Shown in pieces: positions 35,096-45,947 of a stretch of 64,000 bases of DNA. Where the stretch lies: positions 1 to 64,000 of the forward strand of contig RMBW01000114.1 in assembly GCA_004009845.1 (NCBI GenBank), given 5' to 3'. The position numbers and the translations under genes are program-made. This DNA is from Davidsoniella eucalypti (taxonomy: Eukaryota > Ascomycota > Sordariomycetes > Microascales > Ceratocystidaceae). The stretch's first letter is position 1. Each line of letters begins with the position of its first letter. Under the pieces are notes generated by a model that saw nothing but the letters and a program-made list of their open reading frames with translations, was not told where the DNA came from and searched no databases.

Positions 35096-38023
35096 TTAAT
35101 CGGAACGACTGGAGCGTCCTGTAGCCAAGTCATGGTTGCTTGACCCAACAACACCGTCAAACTCATACTCGCTTGGAGAACCCTGTGCTTCGTCGTCGAA
35201 CTGGGCATTAGGGGCGGTTCGCAATGCTTGTGCCTCCAAGTCTATATGCAGCTGTGGTCTATTACTGCCAGTCGCACGCTCTGAGAGCGATCTGATAGAT
35301 GCTGTGACAGAGTGAGGAATACGGAAGGCTGATGCCTCGAGTTGGTCCGTCTCGTCGAGTGTTCGACGCGGGGCAGATGAGCCTTCAAGATCTAATGAAC
35401 TCGATGCTGCAGCAGATATAGACGATGCTGAAGAAGATGATGAAATTGTGGGGGATATATCGGAGTCAACTTGTTCTAGAAACTTGACTACATCGCCCTT
35501 GCAAATAGGGCAAGTGCGGCGTCTACTGGTGAGCCATGGAGTACTATATTGACGGTTAGCATTTGCTTGTTCTTAGTATAGAGAGTTACGTGATGGTTGC
35601 GTTGGCACTTGTGAAACTTACATGCACTCTTCATGGAATTCGTGGCCGCAAGGAAGACTCATCACTTGGCTAACACCATCGATATACTCTTCTAGGCACA
35701 CCACACATTCCGACTGGCGGCCCATGTACTTTTGCCACTGGCTAGGCCGCTTGTCCTTTTGGCTCTTGCGCTTATGGGCGTTTTTAACAGCCTTAGCATG
35801 GCTAGACAGAGTCTGAAGAGCAGCTGCTATAGTGAAGTAGCCCCCGGAATTTGCACTGCTGCTGGCAACACCAGCACCAGAACCTGATGTAGAAGCTGCA
35901 TTAAAGTCACTTTCGCGGGCATTGTGGCCACCATAAAGCTGGCTATAGTCTTCGTCGTCGTCGTCGTCATAATGTCGGTCTGCGAGACTGCCTGTGCCAG
36001 GTGGCTGCAACAGTGGCGTCGTCGGAGATGAGCTACTAGGTGATGGTAGACGAGGCGAAGGTAGCGGTGAAGGCGAATGGGGTACACGACGGTATGTGCG
36101 CACGGGAAGACGTTTCACAAGGCTCTTGGGCGCGCGCCACCGGTGGTCTTGAATGCGGCCCCGTATCATGACAAAGCTGTATACAACCGTCAGGGTAATA
36201 ATGGGACTAACGAAAACAATCAAGACAGTATCGAGGAAGGATCCCGTAGATCCCGTGGGTGTGATAGTGATCCAGAGACCTTCGCGGGCCCCATCATCAG
36301 TTTCAGCAGCTGTTACAGCAGTAGCGGCAGGGGCGGCAGTAGGCTTCTTGGGATCTTTTGTGCTCGTTTTCTTCTTCTTATCTTCCTTGAGCGGACCGAC
36401 AAGGTCAGGGTCCCTCCAGTCCTGGACACCGATTATGAAATCATCAATCTGTTGAGGGGTCACGGGGCCATGCTTCGAAGCCTCCTTCTTGATCTTTTCC
36501 GAGAGCATACGGTCCTTGCGATCATCCCACTCTTCGACAAGAACGAAGTCTAACTTGCCAGGCTGGCCGTCTGAAGCGAAGGTGTTTTTACTGTTGGCAT
36601 CTTCAAGAGACTCAGACTTCCAGCGAAAAACGCGCCACACCCAGTTACCACCATCTGACTCTTCATTATTGGCGCCATCATTCTTAGTGTCTGTTTTGGG
36701 AACTATAGAGCGAGCGCGCGATGGCTCACGGATAGCGGCAGAAGGTGGCGTCTTTTGCTTACTCTCTTGCTTAGCAGAATTTGTCTTCTTGCCCTTGCCA
36801 GTGGCTTTATCAGAATGTTGAACTTTAATAGAGGGTTGGCCATTTTCGTTGACACTATCTTCGATAAAACTACCAGGTTGACTCAAGGCAGACAGCAACT
36901 GGCCGGTCGTACGAGAGACGAAAATCGAAGGAATAGTAACGTTGGAAGTATCACCTCGCGCGTACATTTGGATTAATGGGCCGCCCTTGTGGTTATCGCC
37001 CACAATGAGGGCAGCAGCGCCTCTGCGCTGAGCCCATTTTACCTTTTCGAGAAAACCACAACCGCCACGACTGAGCAACACAATTTTTCCAGCAATTTCG
37101 GCTGTCTCTTGCATAGATTGAATGTCGGCGTGGTTGAAGCTACCGGAATCAGTAGCCTCTTTTTGGGCCTTGGTCATGCTAGCAATGGCTTCCTGGTGTA
37201 GATAGTCGTCGGTACCATCGTCAGATGCCACAGGCGTGGAATGGGACGCTTTCCAGTCTAAAGTCATAGCATTGGAAGCCCCGTTCGCGCCACTCTTACT
37301 ACTACTATGGTGCGAGGCTTTATCAGCACCCTGGGCATATGCATCTTTGGCGGAGGTACTACGCTTAGTCATGGGCGAGTCGGCAGCATGGTGAGCCTTG
37401 TTCGATTTGCTTTGAAGGCGGGCGGACGTAGTCGCGGTGTTTGTAGTCATCTTAACCCCCCAGTTAGGGATATCGCTACAGCCAAGTTCGCCGTCACCCT
37501 CACCTTCAGATAGATGGTCATCATTAAAGGTGCCGCCGACCCAGAGCTGGCCGCTAAGGCCCACAGGCTCGAGGTATGGGCCAAACGCAGCGGGTCTGGC
37601 AGAAAAGGCAGTATTATTATCGTCCATTAAGGTGACCAAGGCCAGCGGCGGAAACAAAGCAAAGCGTCGTGAAATGTCGCTCAGCGACCAGCCTGTGCGA
37701 GACGGGAGGACACCGGGTAAGGTTACCTGTGTACCGAATTCATTGTGTGGCTTTTTTTGCTGCTGCTTCTGCTTCTGCTTCTGCTGCTGATTCTGCTGCT
37801 GCTGCTGCTTTTGTTGGCGCTGATATGATGCGCCTTGGGCGGCAGCCGGAGGAACAGCTGCTCCGTGGGGAGGGACAGCTGCGGCTGCAGCTACAGCAGC
37901 AAGAGGTCTAGGGTTACGGGCGTTCTTCGACGAATCGGCGGAAACGTAAGCGAATGATCTGACGAGGAGGAAAAGCGTGGCGGTAAATAGGAATATGAGT
38001 GTTACGATTCTTGGCGGACGCAT
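35096..38023 (-). CDS. PA-TM-RING-H2 E3 ubiquitin ligase
   Basis: Two exons on the minus strand, 38023-35622 and 35543-35096, encode 949 aa. The 78-bp intron (donor gtaagt, acceptor atatag) splits the RING, and splicing restores CGHEFHEECITPWL followed by CPIC. I chose ATG 38023 (MRPPRIVTLIFLFTATLFLL, signal peptide) over an in-frame open stretch 22 codons upstream. A Gln/Lys-rich run follows near residues 75-100. A protease-associated-like region includes GKIVLLSRGGCGFLEKVKWA and AAALIVGDNHKGGPLI (about 300-375). One membrane span (about 597-620, LIVFVSPIITLTVVYSFVMI) is next. The RING-H2 (about 773-815) has all eight metal ligands. This is the RNF13/RNF167-like architecture, so the likely role is ubiquitination at endomembranes with the PA domain in the lumen. 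The Ser-rich C-terminal tail is unrecognised. Confidence 0.92.
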
Positions 38024-40285
38024 TGTTGAAATGATTTTTTGTGAGGTGATGGATGATAGAATAGAAATAAAAAAAGCAACGAAAACCACGACCAGCGGTT
38101 GGAGAAAAACACAAATGGCTCTTTGGTGTCACGGCCCAGGAGCAAGGGCGAGGAAAACGGAAGACGAAGACAATATCTGGATGTGGTCTCGATGTAAAAT
38201 TCTCTTCTTTTCTTTTCTTCCCGCAACAAAAAAAAAGGGTTTTAAGAAAAATTGAGTTGAGGCGAAATGGACTGATACAAAAGAAAATCAGTCGAAGCGA
38301 TTTTGGACGGCTTTACAATTCAGAACTGCTAGATGGCAGCTTGGATCTTGGGACTGAAACGCAAACGGGCGTAAGAGCCCAGTGCAAACTTGACCGGGTA
38401 TAACCTAGGTCTAACCAAATCGCCGAATACTGATGGATGACGTTTGAAGAGTATATTTCTGCGACTCTGGGCACTGTATAGAGCAACTCAAGAGGCTGAG
38501 CACAAACGGGCACTGCGATGGGATGGTATCAAAATAACCTACGCACGGGACTAGACGGGGCTAAAGGCTTCGAGAGTTCGGTGTAGGGTTCGTTCAGGGT
38601 TCGCTCAGGGTTCGTGCTCTGTAGGAAACGGCAAGCTAGTGCTAGTGCTAGTGCTAGTAGCGCCACGAAGAAAAGATGTCGTTGAAGATGAAAATCGAGT
38701 GCCGAGTTGAAGTTTAGTTTCTGCTGCTGAAATTATTCTTGTTTTTGTTGAAGAAAAAAAGACAGTAGCTTAATCAATAAATGTCACCAAGTGCCAACAA
38801 AGCATAAGTCAAATCTCAATCAGATCATCGAAATACTTGATATACCGTGCCATTAAAAGAAGAGGCGGGCGGAGCTGGGCTAGGCCACACTACGAGACAG
38901 ACAAGAAAGTTCCTGCGATATTCTCTAATATCGGGGGGGAGAAACCCAACGCCCAAAAAAGAACACCGATAAGGTAGCCACTAAAATCGTTGTCGCAGAA
39001 GTGAGCACAAAACAAAGCCGTCAGTTTGAATCTCCTGATCTTCCTCTATGCCGTTAGGATGCCAGAGGAAAAAGAAAACAATAGCTAAAAAGAGCACAAG
39101 AGGACAGTAAAATAGACAATCAAGAATATCGTAAAAATTATCGCTCATATAAGGCTCGGAAATAGAACATTTCCATGAAGCCCGGATGAAAAAAAAAATT
39201 AGAAAGGTTGCCGATGGATAGATTGATTTATCGTGGCAAGGGAGGCATGTTGTTAGTAAATAAAAGATTGCATCGTGAGATTTTCTTAGGTGCTTTATTT
39301 TCTTAGGTGCTTTGTTTCTTTTTCTTTTTGGTCAAGTGAGGGGAAGACCATCATCTCACATGAGCAAAGCAGTAGTTACTCGATATACTTAATGGTATCG
39401 ACTATCTACAACTAGTGAGTACTATTTCCTCAGATTCTAACAACAACAAAGTCCTCACGAGACCACAATACTAGGTAAGGAACCCCCCTAGTGATTGTCG
39501 TTCATGTTTCTGGTTCCTTCCTCCTTCTTTTCCTTCCCCTCTCCGCCATGATGCAGCTTACTTACTTCTTCTCCCTGTTGTAACATTGGCCAGTACCAGC
39601 CGGACTTCACCAGATGCTAACATTGACGTCGTATTTCTATCGGCTAGATTCAAGCCTAACTACAATACATATTACAATGTCATAGCCTGCAAAGCACATG
39701 CATGCTCCATATTCAGATAAATGTTTACGATACAATACTACATACTGCTTGTGCATTAGAGGCAGGGGACCAAAGACACGCAAACAAGCCCCTGCTTCTT
39801 TTCTTGGTTCTAGCTTCAGTTTAAACAGCGATTGCTCGTCCAACATTACAAAGTGGTCCGTCCCCCCCCCCTTCTCTAAGTGAAGCAACAAAGCTTGTCT
39901 TTCAATCCAAATAGCCCATCAAGGTCAATACTATTATAGACACGATACGAGCACTACAATCACGACCAAGAAAAAAAAAGCACCATATATGTAAATGGAA
40001 GCAATTTCCTTACGGTTATTACCCAACCATGCACTGTATTGTGCACTTGAACTTGCTGATAATGTGGGCTGACTTTTTTTCTTGGATTCTATGTATATAT
40101 ACATGTGTTAAAACGCGCCCCACTATCGCGTCTACAATACCAACCACTTTTGCCTATACTATTGCCGCCCGACAATATTCAATGTGACGTTTTAGTCAGG
40201 GGTCTAGCTTTTATGCCCTTTCAAAGAAACCCTTATAGCAAGTAATAACCCTAATATTGGCTTTTGTTTTGTTTTGTTTTGTTAT

Positions 40286-40346
40286 TATTATCGAGCACGA
40301 CGTGATTCACGTAAAGTAAAATGATAAATAAATATTATCGAGCACG
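40286..40346 (+). mobile_element. 33-bp retroelement-tail insertion with 14-bp TSD
   Basis: TATTATCGAGCACG flanks a 33-bp insert exactly (40286-40299 and 40333-40346). The insert (acgtgattcacgtaaag then taaaatgataaataaa, 40300-40332) matches the 3' ends of the longer repeats at 40859-41066 and 61218-61432. It is therefore an extremely 5'-truncated copy of a non-LTR element with a TAAA-type tail, and it fixes that element's 3' end on the plus strand. Confidence 0.8.
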
Positions 40347-40858
40347 GGGGAGTCGGGCCAAGAAAATAATATGTATGTAAAGAGTACAATACAATACATC
40401 ATGTAGATACATCGACCTTAAAGATGAAAAAATCCCCTTCATCGTGGGTTTTTAAGAGCGACCAGCACGTATCACCAATGTCGCTGTCCATTTTCTCGCA
40501 TGTATTGATTTATCTCATGATGCACCGTTTGTGAGGTTTTGAGCCCATTTTGTGAGACGACCAACCCCAATGGTCTCATAAGGGTTAGGGTCATATGTCT
40601 ACAAGTTTGTCTCCTTGATGAATTTGCGAAATCAATGACTCATTTTCTTTACATTTTTCGCGATCGCTGGTCTTCTCTCCGCTGCTCAGAGATTCACACT
40701 TGCACTCGGAGGGCAACGCTTTGAAGGTTCCAGTTGCCCGACATTTCCGACTCTTCTATCTCTTGATAGTTGTCTCCTTGAGTACTTTCCTCGCACCTTG
40801 AGCGCTCTGGTCTTTTTCTTTGTGTCTGCCAACCTGCTACGTGGACAGTGAAGAAACA

Positions 40859-41066
40859 AGTTTAGCCGGGCTAGCGCTGCTTGTCTTCTCCACTGCTTCC
40901 CCCATGCCGAAATTAAATTATTGTTTTCTGTTTTGCTTTTTTTTGTTCGGACCTCCATTATGGGGTAATTTTTGAGGACCATTAGGGTTTATTGATGTCT
41001 AACGACCCACTAGGGTCGGATCCACGTGATCCACATAAAGACTCAAAATGCTAAATAAAAAAATAC
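40859..41066 (+). mobile_element. 3'-end copy of a non-LTR-like repeat
   Basis: This segment matches 61218-61432 along its length. Shared blocks include tagcgctgcttgtcttctcc, ttctgttttgctttttt, ggacctc, ggaccattagg/gggccattagag and aaaatg then taaataaa. The two copies end at the same TAAA-rich tail. It contains gacccactagggtc, a small hairpin. Its minus-strand frame (to 40686) looks protein-like in places, so which strand is sense remains unsettled. Confidence 0.65.
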
Positions 41067-41134
41067 TTTTTTTTATATTTTTAATTCATTGATCTTATGG
41101 AGCTATAAGCTATGAAGATGTTATAAATAAATAC
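41052..41134 (-). mobile_element. Short retro-inserted element nested in LINE-like tail
   Basis: The core, 36 bp with one base deleted, lies at 41083-41118 on the minus strand with a T-rich tail at 41066-41082. It sits in the TAAA tail of the preceding repeat. The flanks taaataaaaaaatact (left) and taaataaatact (right) look like a target-site duplication that has slipped in its A run. Confidence 0.65.
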
Positions 41135-41923
41135 TAAATAAAGACGTATGCCACTTGTCGAAATTTGTACCTTTGTAGTGATTCCAGTTTTATGCTTAAG
41201 CAGACATGATATGAAATGCCCTGAATAAGGCTTGCGCAAGTACACTCATGAATTTACTGAATGATGATTCCATCTTGGCTACACTAGCCTGTATCACGTC
41301 CACTCTGCCACTGCTGTAGCCAACAAAACAATCTGATATACAGGCACATGCTTTCACAGTGTAAATAAACATTAATTGTGCTCGAAATTATAGAGACAAA
41401 TAGCCTGAGTATCTAGCATATCCTAGCCCATCCCATTGTTGCGCCCTCGTTATCAAACTGAGTAGATATTTGACGATGGGCATGGTGTTGTCTTGTTCAC
41501 CGGCATGAGGCTATCAGGTGTTGGCAAGGGAAGGATGGGTTCGGGAGTGATGAGTTGTCTAATCCTGGGAAAAAACTTGGCTATATCAGTGCATGGAGGA
41601 GTTTGTGCTCTGAGCCTGAGATGTGAGATGACAAAGGCGATAGAACAAACTGGAATCTTACATGTCCGTGGTGAAATTTGGAGGCTATGTGTGTATTTGC
41701 CGTTACATTGAGAAAGACAGTTGGATGGAATACAACTGAACGTTGATTTGATTAGAGCGGTGGTATCAGACACATAACACGGAAACAATAAGGAATCGTT
41801 TTGGCTGCGCTACATAGTTCAGAAGAAGGAAAGAAGGCGGATGACAACTGACAGGTTACTCTCTAAGCCTTACGAAGCAAAGGTTTGTCTGTGCCAAAGT
41901 GCTGTCTTAGACATGATATGTTT

Positions 41924-42060
41924 AAAACGATGGCACTGGGAGGGTCTGTGGCAGTGAATGTATTAAGACGATGGTACTGGGAGGGGTCTGTGGTAGTGAA
42001 TATTCATATCAAGACTATGGCACTGGGAGGTAGTGAATGTTCATATCAAGACGATGGCAC
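41924..42060. repeat. Degenerate tandem repeat (acgatggcactgggagg)
   Basis: Four occurrences of a block like acgatggcactgggagg, spaced about 37-46 bp, with gtctgtggtagtgaat and tcatatcaag between them. Intergenic. Confidence 0.75.
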
Positions 42061-42475
42061 AACAGCATGTCCTCTAATACCAAGCAAGCCAAGGAGAAAC
42101 CAAAAACAAAACAGGAAGAAGACAAGAACCTTCGAAGCCCCGAAAAAGTGGGCGATCTGCTAGACCCGGAGAATGTAGAACTATAAAATAAGAGAAAGCC
42201 AGTATTTGATAGTATGTATATGGCAATGGAGAACTGCATCGTTCTTGCATATGGTGGCTTGCATCACATAAATTAGCAGCACAGAATACTTGAGTGCGCA
42301 ATTCGCATTTGGTGGCTTTATTATCATGTTCACATAGGCGTGTATGCATCGAGTTTAGAAGGAATATTGGATGTGTTGCTTTTTTATCGAACAATTGCCG
42401 AGTTACATGTAGGGATGGCCATTGGTGACACGACTCCAATCTCAAATGATAGCTAAGAATCCGTGTTGTATGTAG

Positions 42476-42553
42476 AAGGTTTTAAGGACAGGCGTGAAAG
42501 GTTTTTAAGGACAGGCGTGAAAGGCTTTAAGAATAGGCATGAAAGGTTTTAAG
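42476..42553. repeat. About 26-bp tandem repeat, three units
   Basis: The unit is like ttttaaggacaggcgtgaaa, repeated three times with increasing divergence (the third has gaataggcatgaaa). Intergenic. Confidence 0.8.
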
Positions 42554-43855
42554 CTAATTATAACAAGTGCAGACTCGTTTTATGCAAGATTTCGACTGGA
42601 CTAGAACCAGCACCCGCAGGCGGGAATTCAGGTGGGAATTAGACGAGATCAAGTGATATGCCTGCTTCTGTACTGTATGCAGTACAACACATTGCGTTTG
42701 AGAAAAAACAAGCGCCACCCAACAATGGCGTACGCGTGATCAACGCAGAAAACCAGCCAGCCTGAGATAGACAGGTTAGAGCTACTGGAAAGAAGGCGGC
42801 AACGGTAAGCAGGGAAATGAGACTTCTGCCTGACGATCTGCCAATGTGATTGGTGTCTGCATTTGTATTCCCCTTGGGGGTGTTCTTCGTGAAGATATCA
42901 CAGCTGAAGCGGTTCGTGGCTACCAGTCTGGAATATCAACATATCTGTTGGTACGTGTTGATAGGCCGGGTGGATGTGATTCTGAGTTCTAGTGGAGCAG
43001 CACATGCAATATAACAAACGAAAGAACTGAATAAGCTGCATGAAAACGCTCAGCAGCGTCACTGAAGCGTAAGCAGGGCTGTATTATGATCATGCCCAGC
43101 AAGATGAATCTTTTTGTTTTTTTTGTTTTTATCTTTTCTTTTTATTGCTCAAAACGCACTTATTGCGGTTTAGCTTGGCATCTCGCGGCTTGCAAAGCAC
43201 GACAATGGGCAGCTTTTTTTTGTCTGTTTTCAGATTATCAAAGTACCGTGCTTCTTAGCTAGCCTTTTTCTGAATCATCGCAGCCAAGCGAAGGCCAATG
43301 AAACGAAGCAAGAATAAGCCCATCACACGCTATGGAGGGCAGGAAAGCACATGTCGGACAAACATTGCATATTGCACACATATCAGCTCTAGTTGGGGCA
43401 AACGAAGGAAATTACGTTGACGGTGCCATCAAAGAACCGTTCAACGAGCTAGTCGGCTGCAAGTTCTCCTGAAGCCGTTTGCTAGCGATATGACTGCTGA
43501 TTGCTATGATCATGATTACCAGTTGGACATGCTGGATTTCTTCCTTGTCTCGGCCAAGATTTCTGCAGTTTCCAATGGCAAAGTAGATGCTGTGAATATA
43601 CGAATAGACGGGTGCTTGCAAAGTTGTCTGGACTGTGAAAATACGGTGGCTGACTGGCCAGTATGCCACTAATATGCAAAATAAAAAAGAGATCAGCTAG
43701 CACAGAACGCAAGCGAATGCTACGCTATCCTTTTTTCTATGCTTTCCAGCACGTAGAAAAAGCACTGGACAACGCAAAAGAGAGTTTCAGCGCCATCACT
43801 ATCCAAGCTGCAGATGCTAGCCAAGGTCTCCTCGATTAGCTGAGTTGTACAAAGA

Positions 43856-44262
43856 GACAGCACTAGGGTTTACGAGCTTCCCACGATAGCAGGCAAATGA
43901 TATGATAGGCATGAGGGGGACAAGGAGACAACACTAGGGTTTACGAGCTTCCCATAATAGAAAGTAAACGATACGGTAGGCACGAGGAAACAGCACTAGG
44001 GTTTACGAGATCCCCACGATACAAGGCAAACGATACGATAGGCACGAGGGACAAGGAGATAGCACTAGGGTTTACAAGCTTCCTACGATAGAAGAAACGA
44101 TACGATAGGCACGAGGGACAAAGAGACAGCACTAGGGTTTACGAGCTTCCCACAATAGAAGAAACGATACGATAGGAGGGACAAGGAGACAGCACTAGGG
44201 TTTATGAGCTTCCCACGATACAAGGCAAACGATACGATAGGCACGAGGGACAAGGAGCTGGA
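43856..44262. repeat. 62-70-bp minisatellite with ctagggttta motif, six units
   Basis: Units start at about 43856, 43926, 43988, 44056, 44125 and 44188. Each carries agcactagggtttacgagct, then tccca, then acgatacgataggcacgag, then ggacaagga. Unit length varies by small deletions. The tagggttta piece resembles telomere repeat units but occurs once per unit. Confidence 0.9.
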
Positions 44263-44907
44263 ACTTGGACTTACATAGCCATCCTAGCCAAGCCAGGTCC
44301 GTTCCGCTATTTGACGGCACTTCCATAAGATTTTTTGATATGGCGAAATTTATTTCCCTGCCCTAGGCTAAAAACAAGACGAACAAGAGACGATGCGACA
44401 ACAAACCTGTTTAGGTCGCTGGCTTGATTTTTCTCTTTTTGTCTCCCCCGTAAGAAAAAGCCCGAACTGCTAGCCTGAGTGATCGGCACAGCCTAAAACA
44501 AACTGAAGAAGTCGACGCTTATCTTGCGTTCAGGTCACAATACGTCGGATGCAAAAAAAAAAGTCCACATAACAAGACTAGCCGGCGATCTTTCTTAAGA
44601 TGAATATATCCGTTCTTGCTTGTTTGATCCGTGAAGGGGGCTGCTCATCACGCCCTGCTTATCCCTCTATCACGCTTCTCTTCTGATGTTTTCTTTTTCT
44701 TCTGGGATAGCAAAGGAAGTCCAGGCAAAAGCTGGGTCCTTGTGATTAGTCTTTCTGGAGCTACGTGACGAGAGTTGGTAGATGGTGGAATAGATGGCAA
44801 TATTCCGGCTTACGGGCCCAGTGAAGGCCACCATACGCTAAGATTACTCGAGAAATAGCAGTAGACTAAAAGGTCGCCGAGTGTAATTGTGATTATCGAG
44901 TAGAAAA

Positions 44908-44917
44908 TATATAAAGG
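44908..44917 (+). promoter_or_regulatory. TATA box upstream of the 45.1-kb exon
   Basis: TATATAAAGG about 230 bp before the ATG at 45144. It would start a transcript near 44945 that covers the exons at 45144-45565. Confidence 0.45.
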
Positions 44918-45143
44918 CAGCACAGTTTCCAGTGCTGACGATCTTGTCCATCTTCCTCCAGTAGAAACGCACTCGTATGTTCTCAGAAAGCCCATATCTA
45001 GCACATATCGAAAGCCTTCCATCATCGTGAGATCCGCTCCCTCTATCCTCTATCCCCCCCCCCTTCCACAAAGGCAGCAGCCTGTTACCTACTACACGTC
45101 TCGTGACAGTCCAGTTTCCTCTGCTTCGACAAGGCCCGCTACG

Positions 45144-45786
45144 ATGTACGCCACACAGGCTCCTGCTCCGCTTGCAGCCCAGCATGCCCAAGTTCGTTTG
45201 CGCAGAAGATGGAGTCTGCGAGGACATGGTCGGGCTGCCGTTGGAAGCACCCATGGTGCCATTGTACAGGACTTGACCAGGCGTTTGAACGCTGCTATTC
45301 AGTCGTTTTCAGCGCCTGTGCTCGACGAAAGCCTCGAACTGGGCTTTGAGGATGCCGTGCCGCCCAAAGACGTCCTGGGAGCTGGCCACAGCGTGATGAC
45401 TGGACCTAGCCATGGCAAGTATTGAAGCGGCTGCTTGCACTTGATGTATCATGTCCCCGAGACTATATCATCTCTAATCATCGTCTTTGTTCTTGCTTCT
45501 AGACACTCATCAGGCGGTGAACCCGTCTGCTCTTGCTTGTGCTACTACACTGCTCGTCAATCCTGGTAAGTTCTACGCATCAGTTCTCATCTATCATGCC
45601 CACACACCCTGGCTATCGAGGGTTTTGGTATCCGACGCTCGGTGGCCTATATCCACGCCCCCGTCCAGGCTTGAACTGGTGTCGACTATAGCATCTACAC
45701 GGCAGAGAACGAAAGGCAAGGAGCAGTGCCAGAAGAGTAGAGTCGAGATTCCAGGCCTTCTTTGGCTGTTGATGGACGAAATCTAG
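45144..45786 (+). CDS. Short gene or alternative 5' exons of the 45.9-49.0 kb gene
   Basis: ATG 45144 opens 90 codons (MYATQAPAPLAAQHAQVRL, then an Arg-rich stretch) to a possible GC-AG intron: donor gcaagt at 45417, acceptor ttctag before about 45503. It continues as DTHQAVNPSALACATTLLV to a gtaagt donor at 45566. From there the frame can end at the stop at 45786 (with or without removing a 126-bp in-frame intron ending at 45691). It can also splice to an acceptor at 45849 (branch ctaac at 45808) and join, in frame, the exon that contains ATG 45948 of the next gene. If the GC donor is not used, translation stops at 45425. I recognise no family. Composition resembles the following gene, which favours an alternative N-terminus. 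Confidence 0.4.
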
Positions 45787-45829
45787 TCGTCATCGGGTCG
45801 TTCCTAGCTAACACTATCCTGCTCTTGTC

Positions 45830-45837
45830 TATAAAAG
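45830..45837 (+). promoter_or_regulatory. TATA box of the 888-aa protein gene
   Basis: TATAAAAG 111 bp before ATG 45948. The spacing suits a TATA-driven transcript starting near 45860 with a leader of about 90 nt. It would lie inside an intron of the longer upstream transcript, if that exists. Confidence 0.5.
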
Positions 45838-45947
45838 CCCCGACTCCAGCCATTGAAACTGGCGACTCTCCGTCAATCGATCCCACCCGTCCTTGCTCCT
45901 CCCAGACAACTCGACATCTTTCAACTCAGAACTCGCCAGAATCTCCA

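Larger units (their letters stand above)
38024..44907. other. Repeat-rich intergenic region
   Basis: About 7 kb with no supported protein gene. It holds the promoter side of the PA-TM-RING gene, short repeats (gggttcgttca-type near 38.58 kb, gctagt near 38.64 kb), LINE-tail copies at 40.29-40.35 and 40.86-41.07 kb, a short retro-inserted element at 41.05-41.13 kb, and tandem repeats at 41.92-42.06, 42.48-42.55 and 43.86-44.26 kb. Confidence 0.55.
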
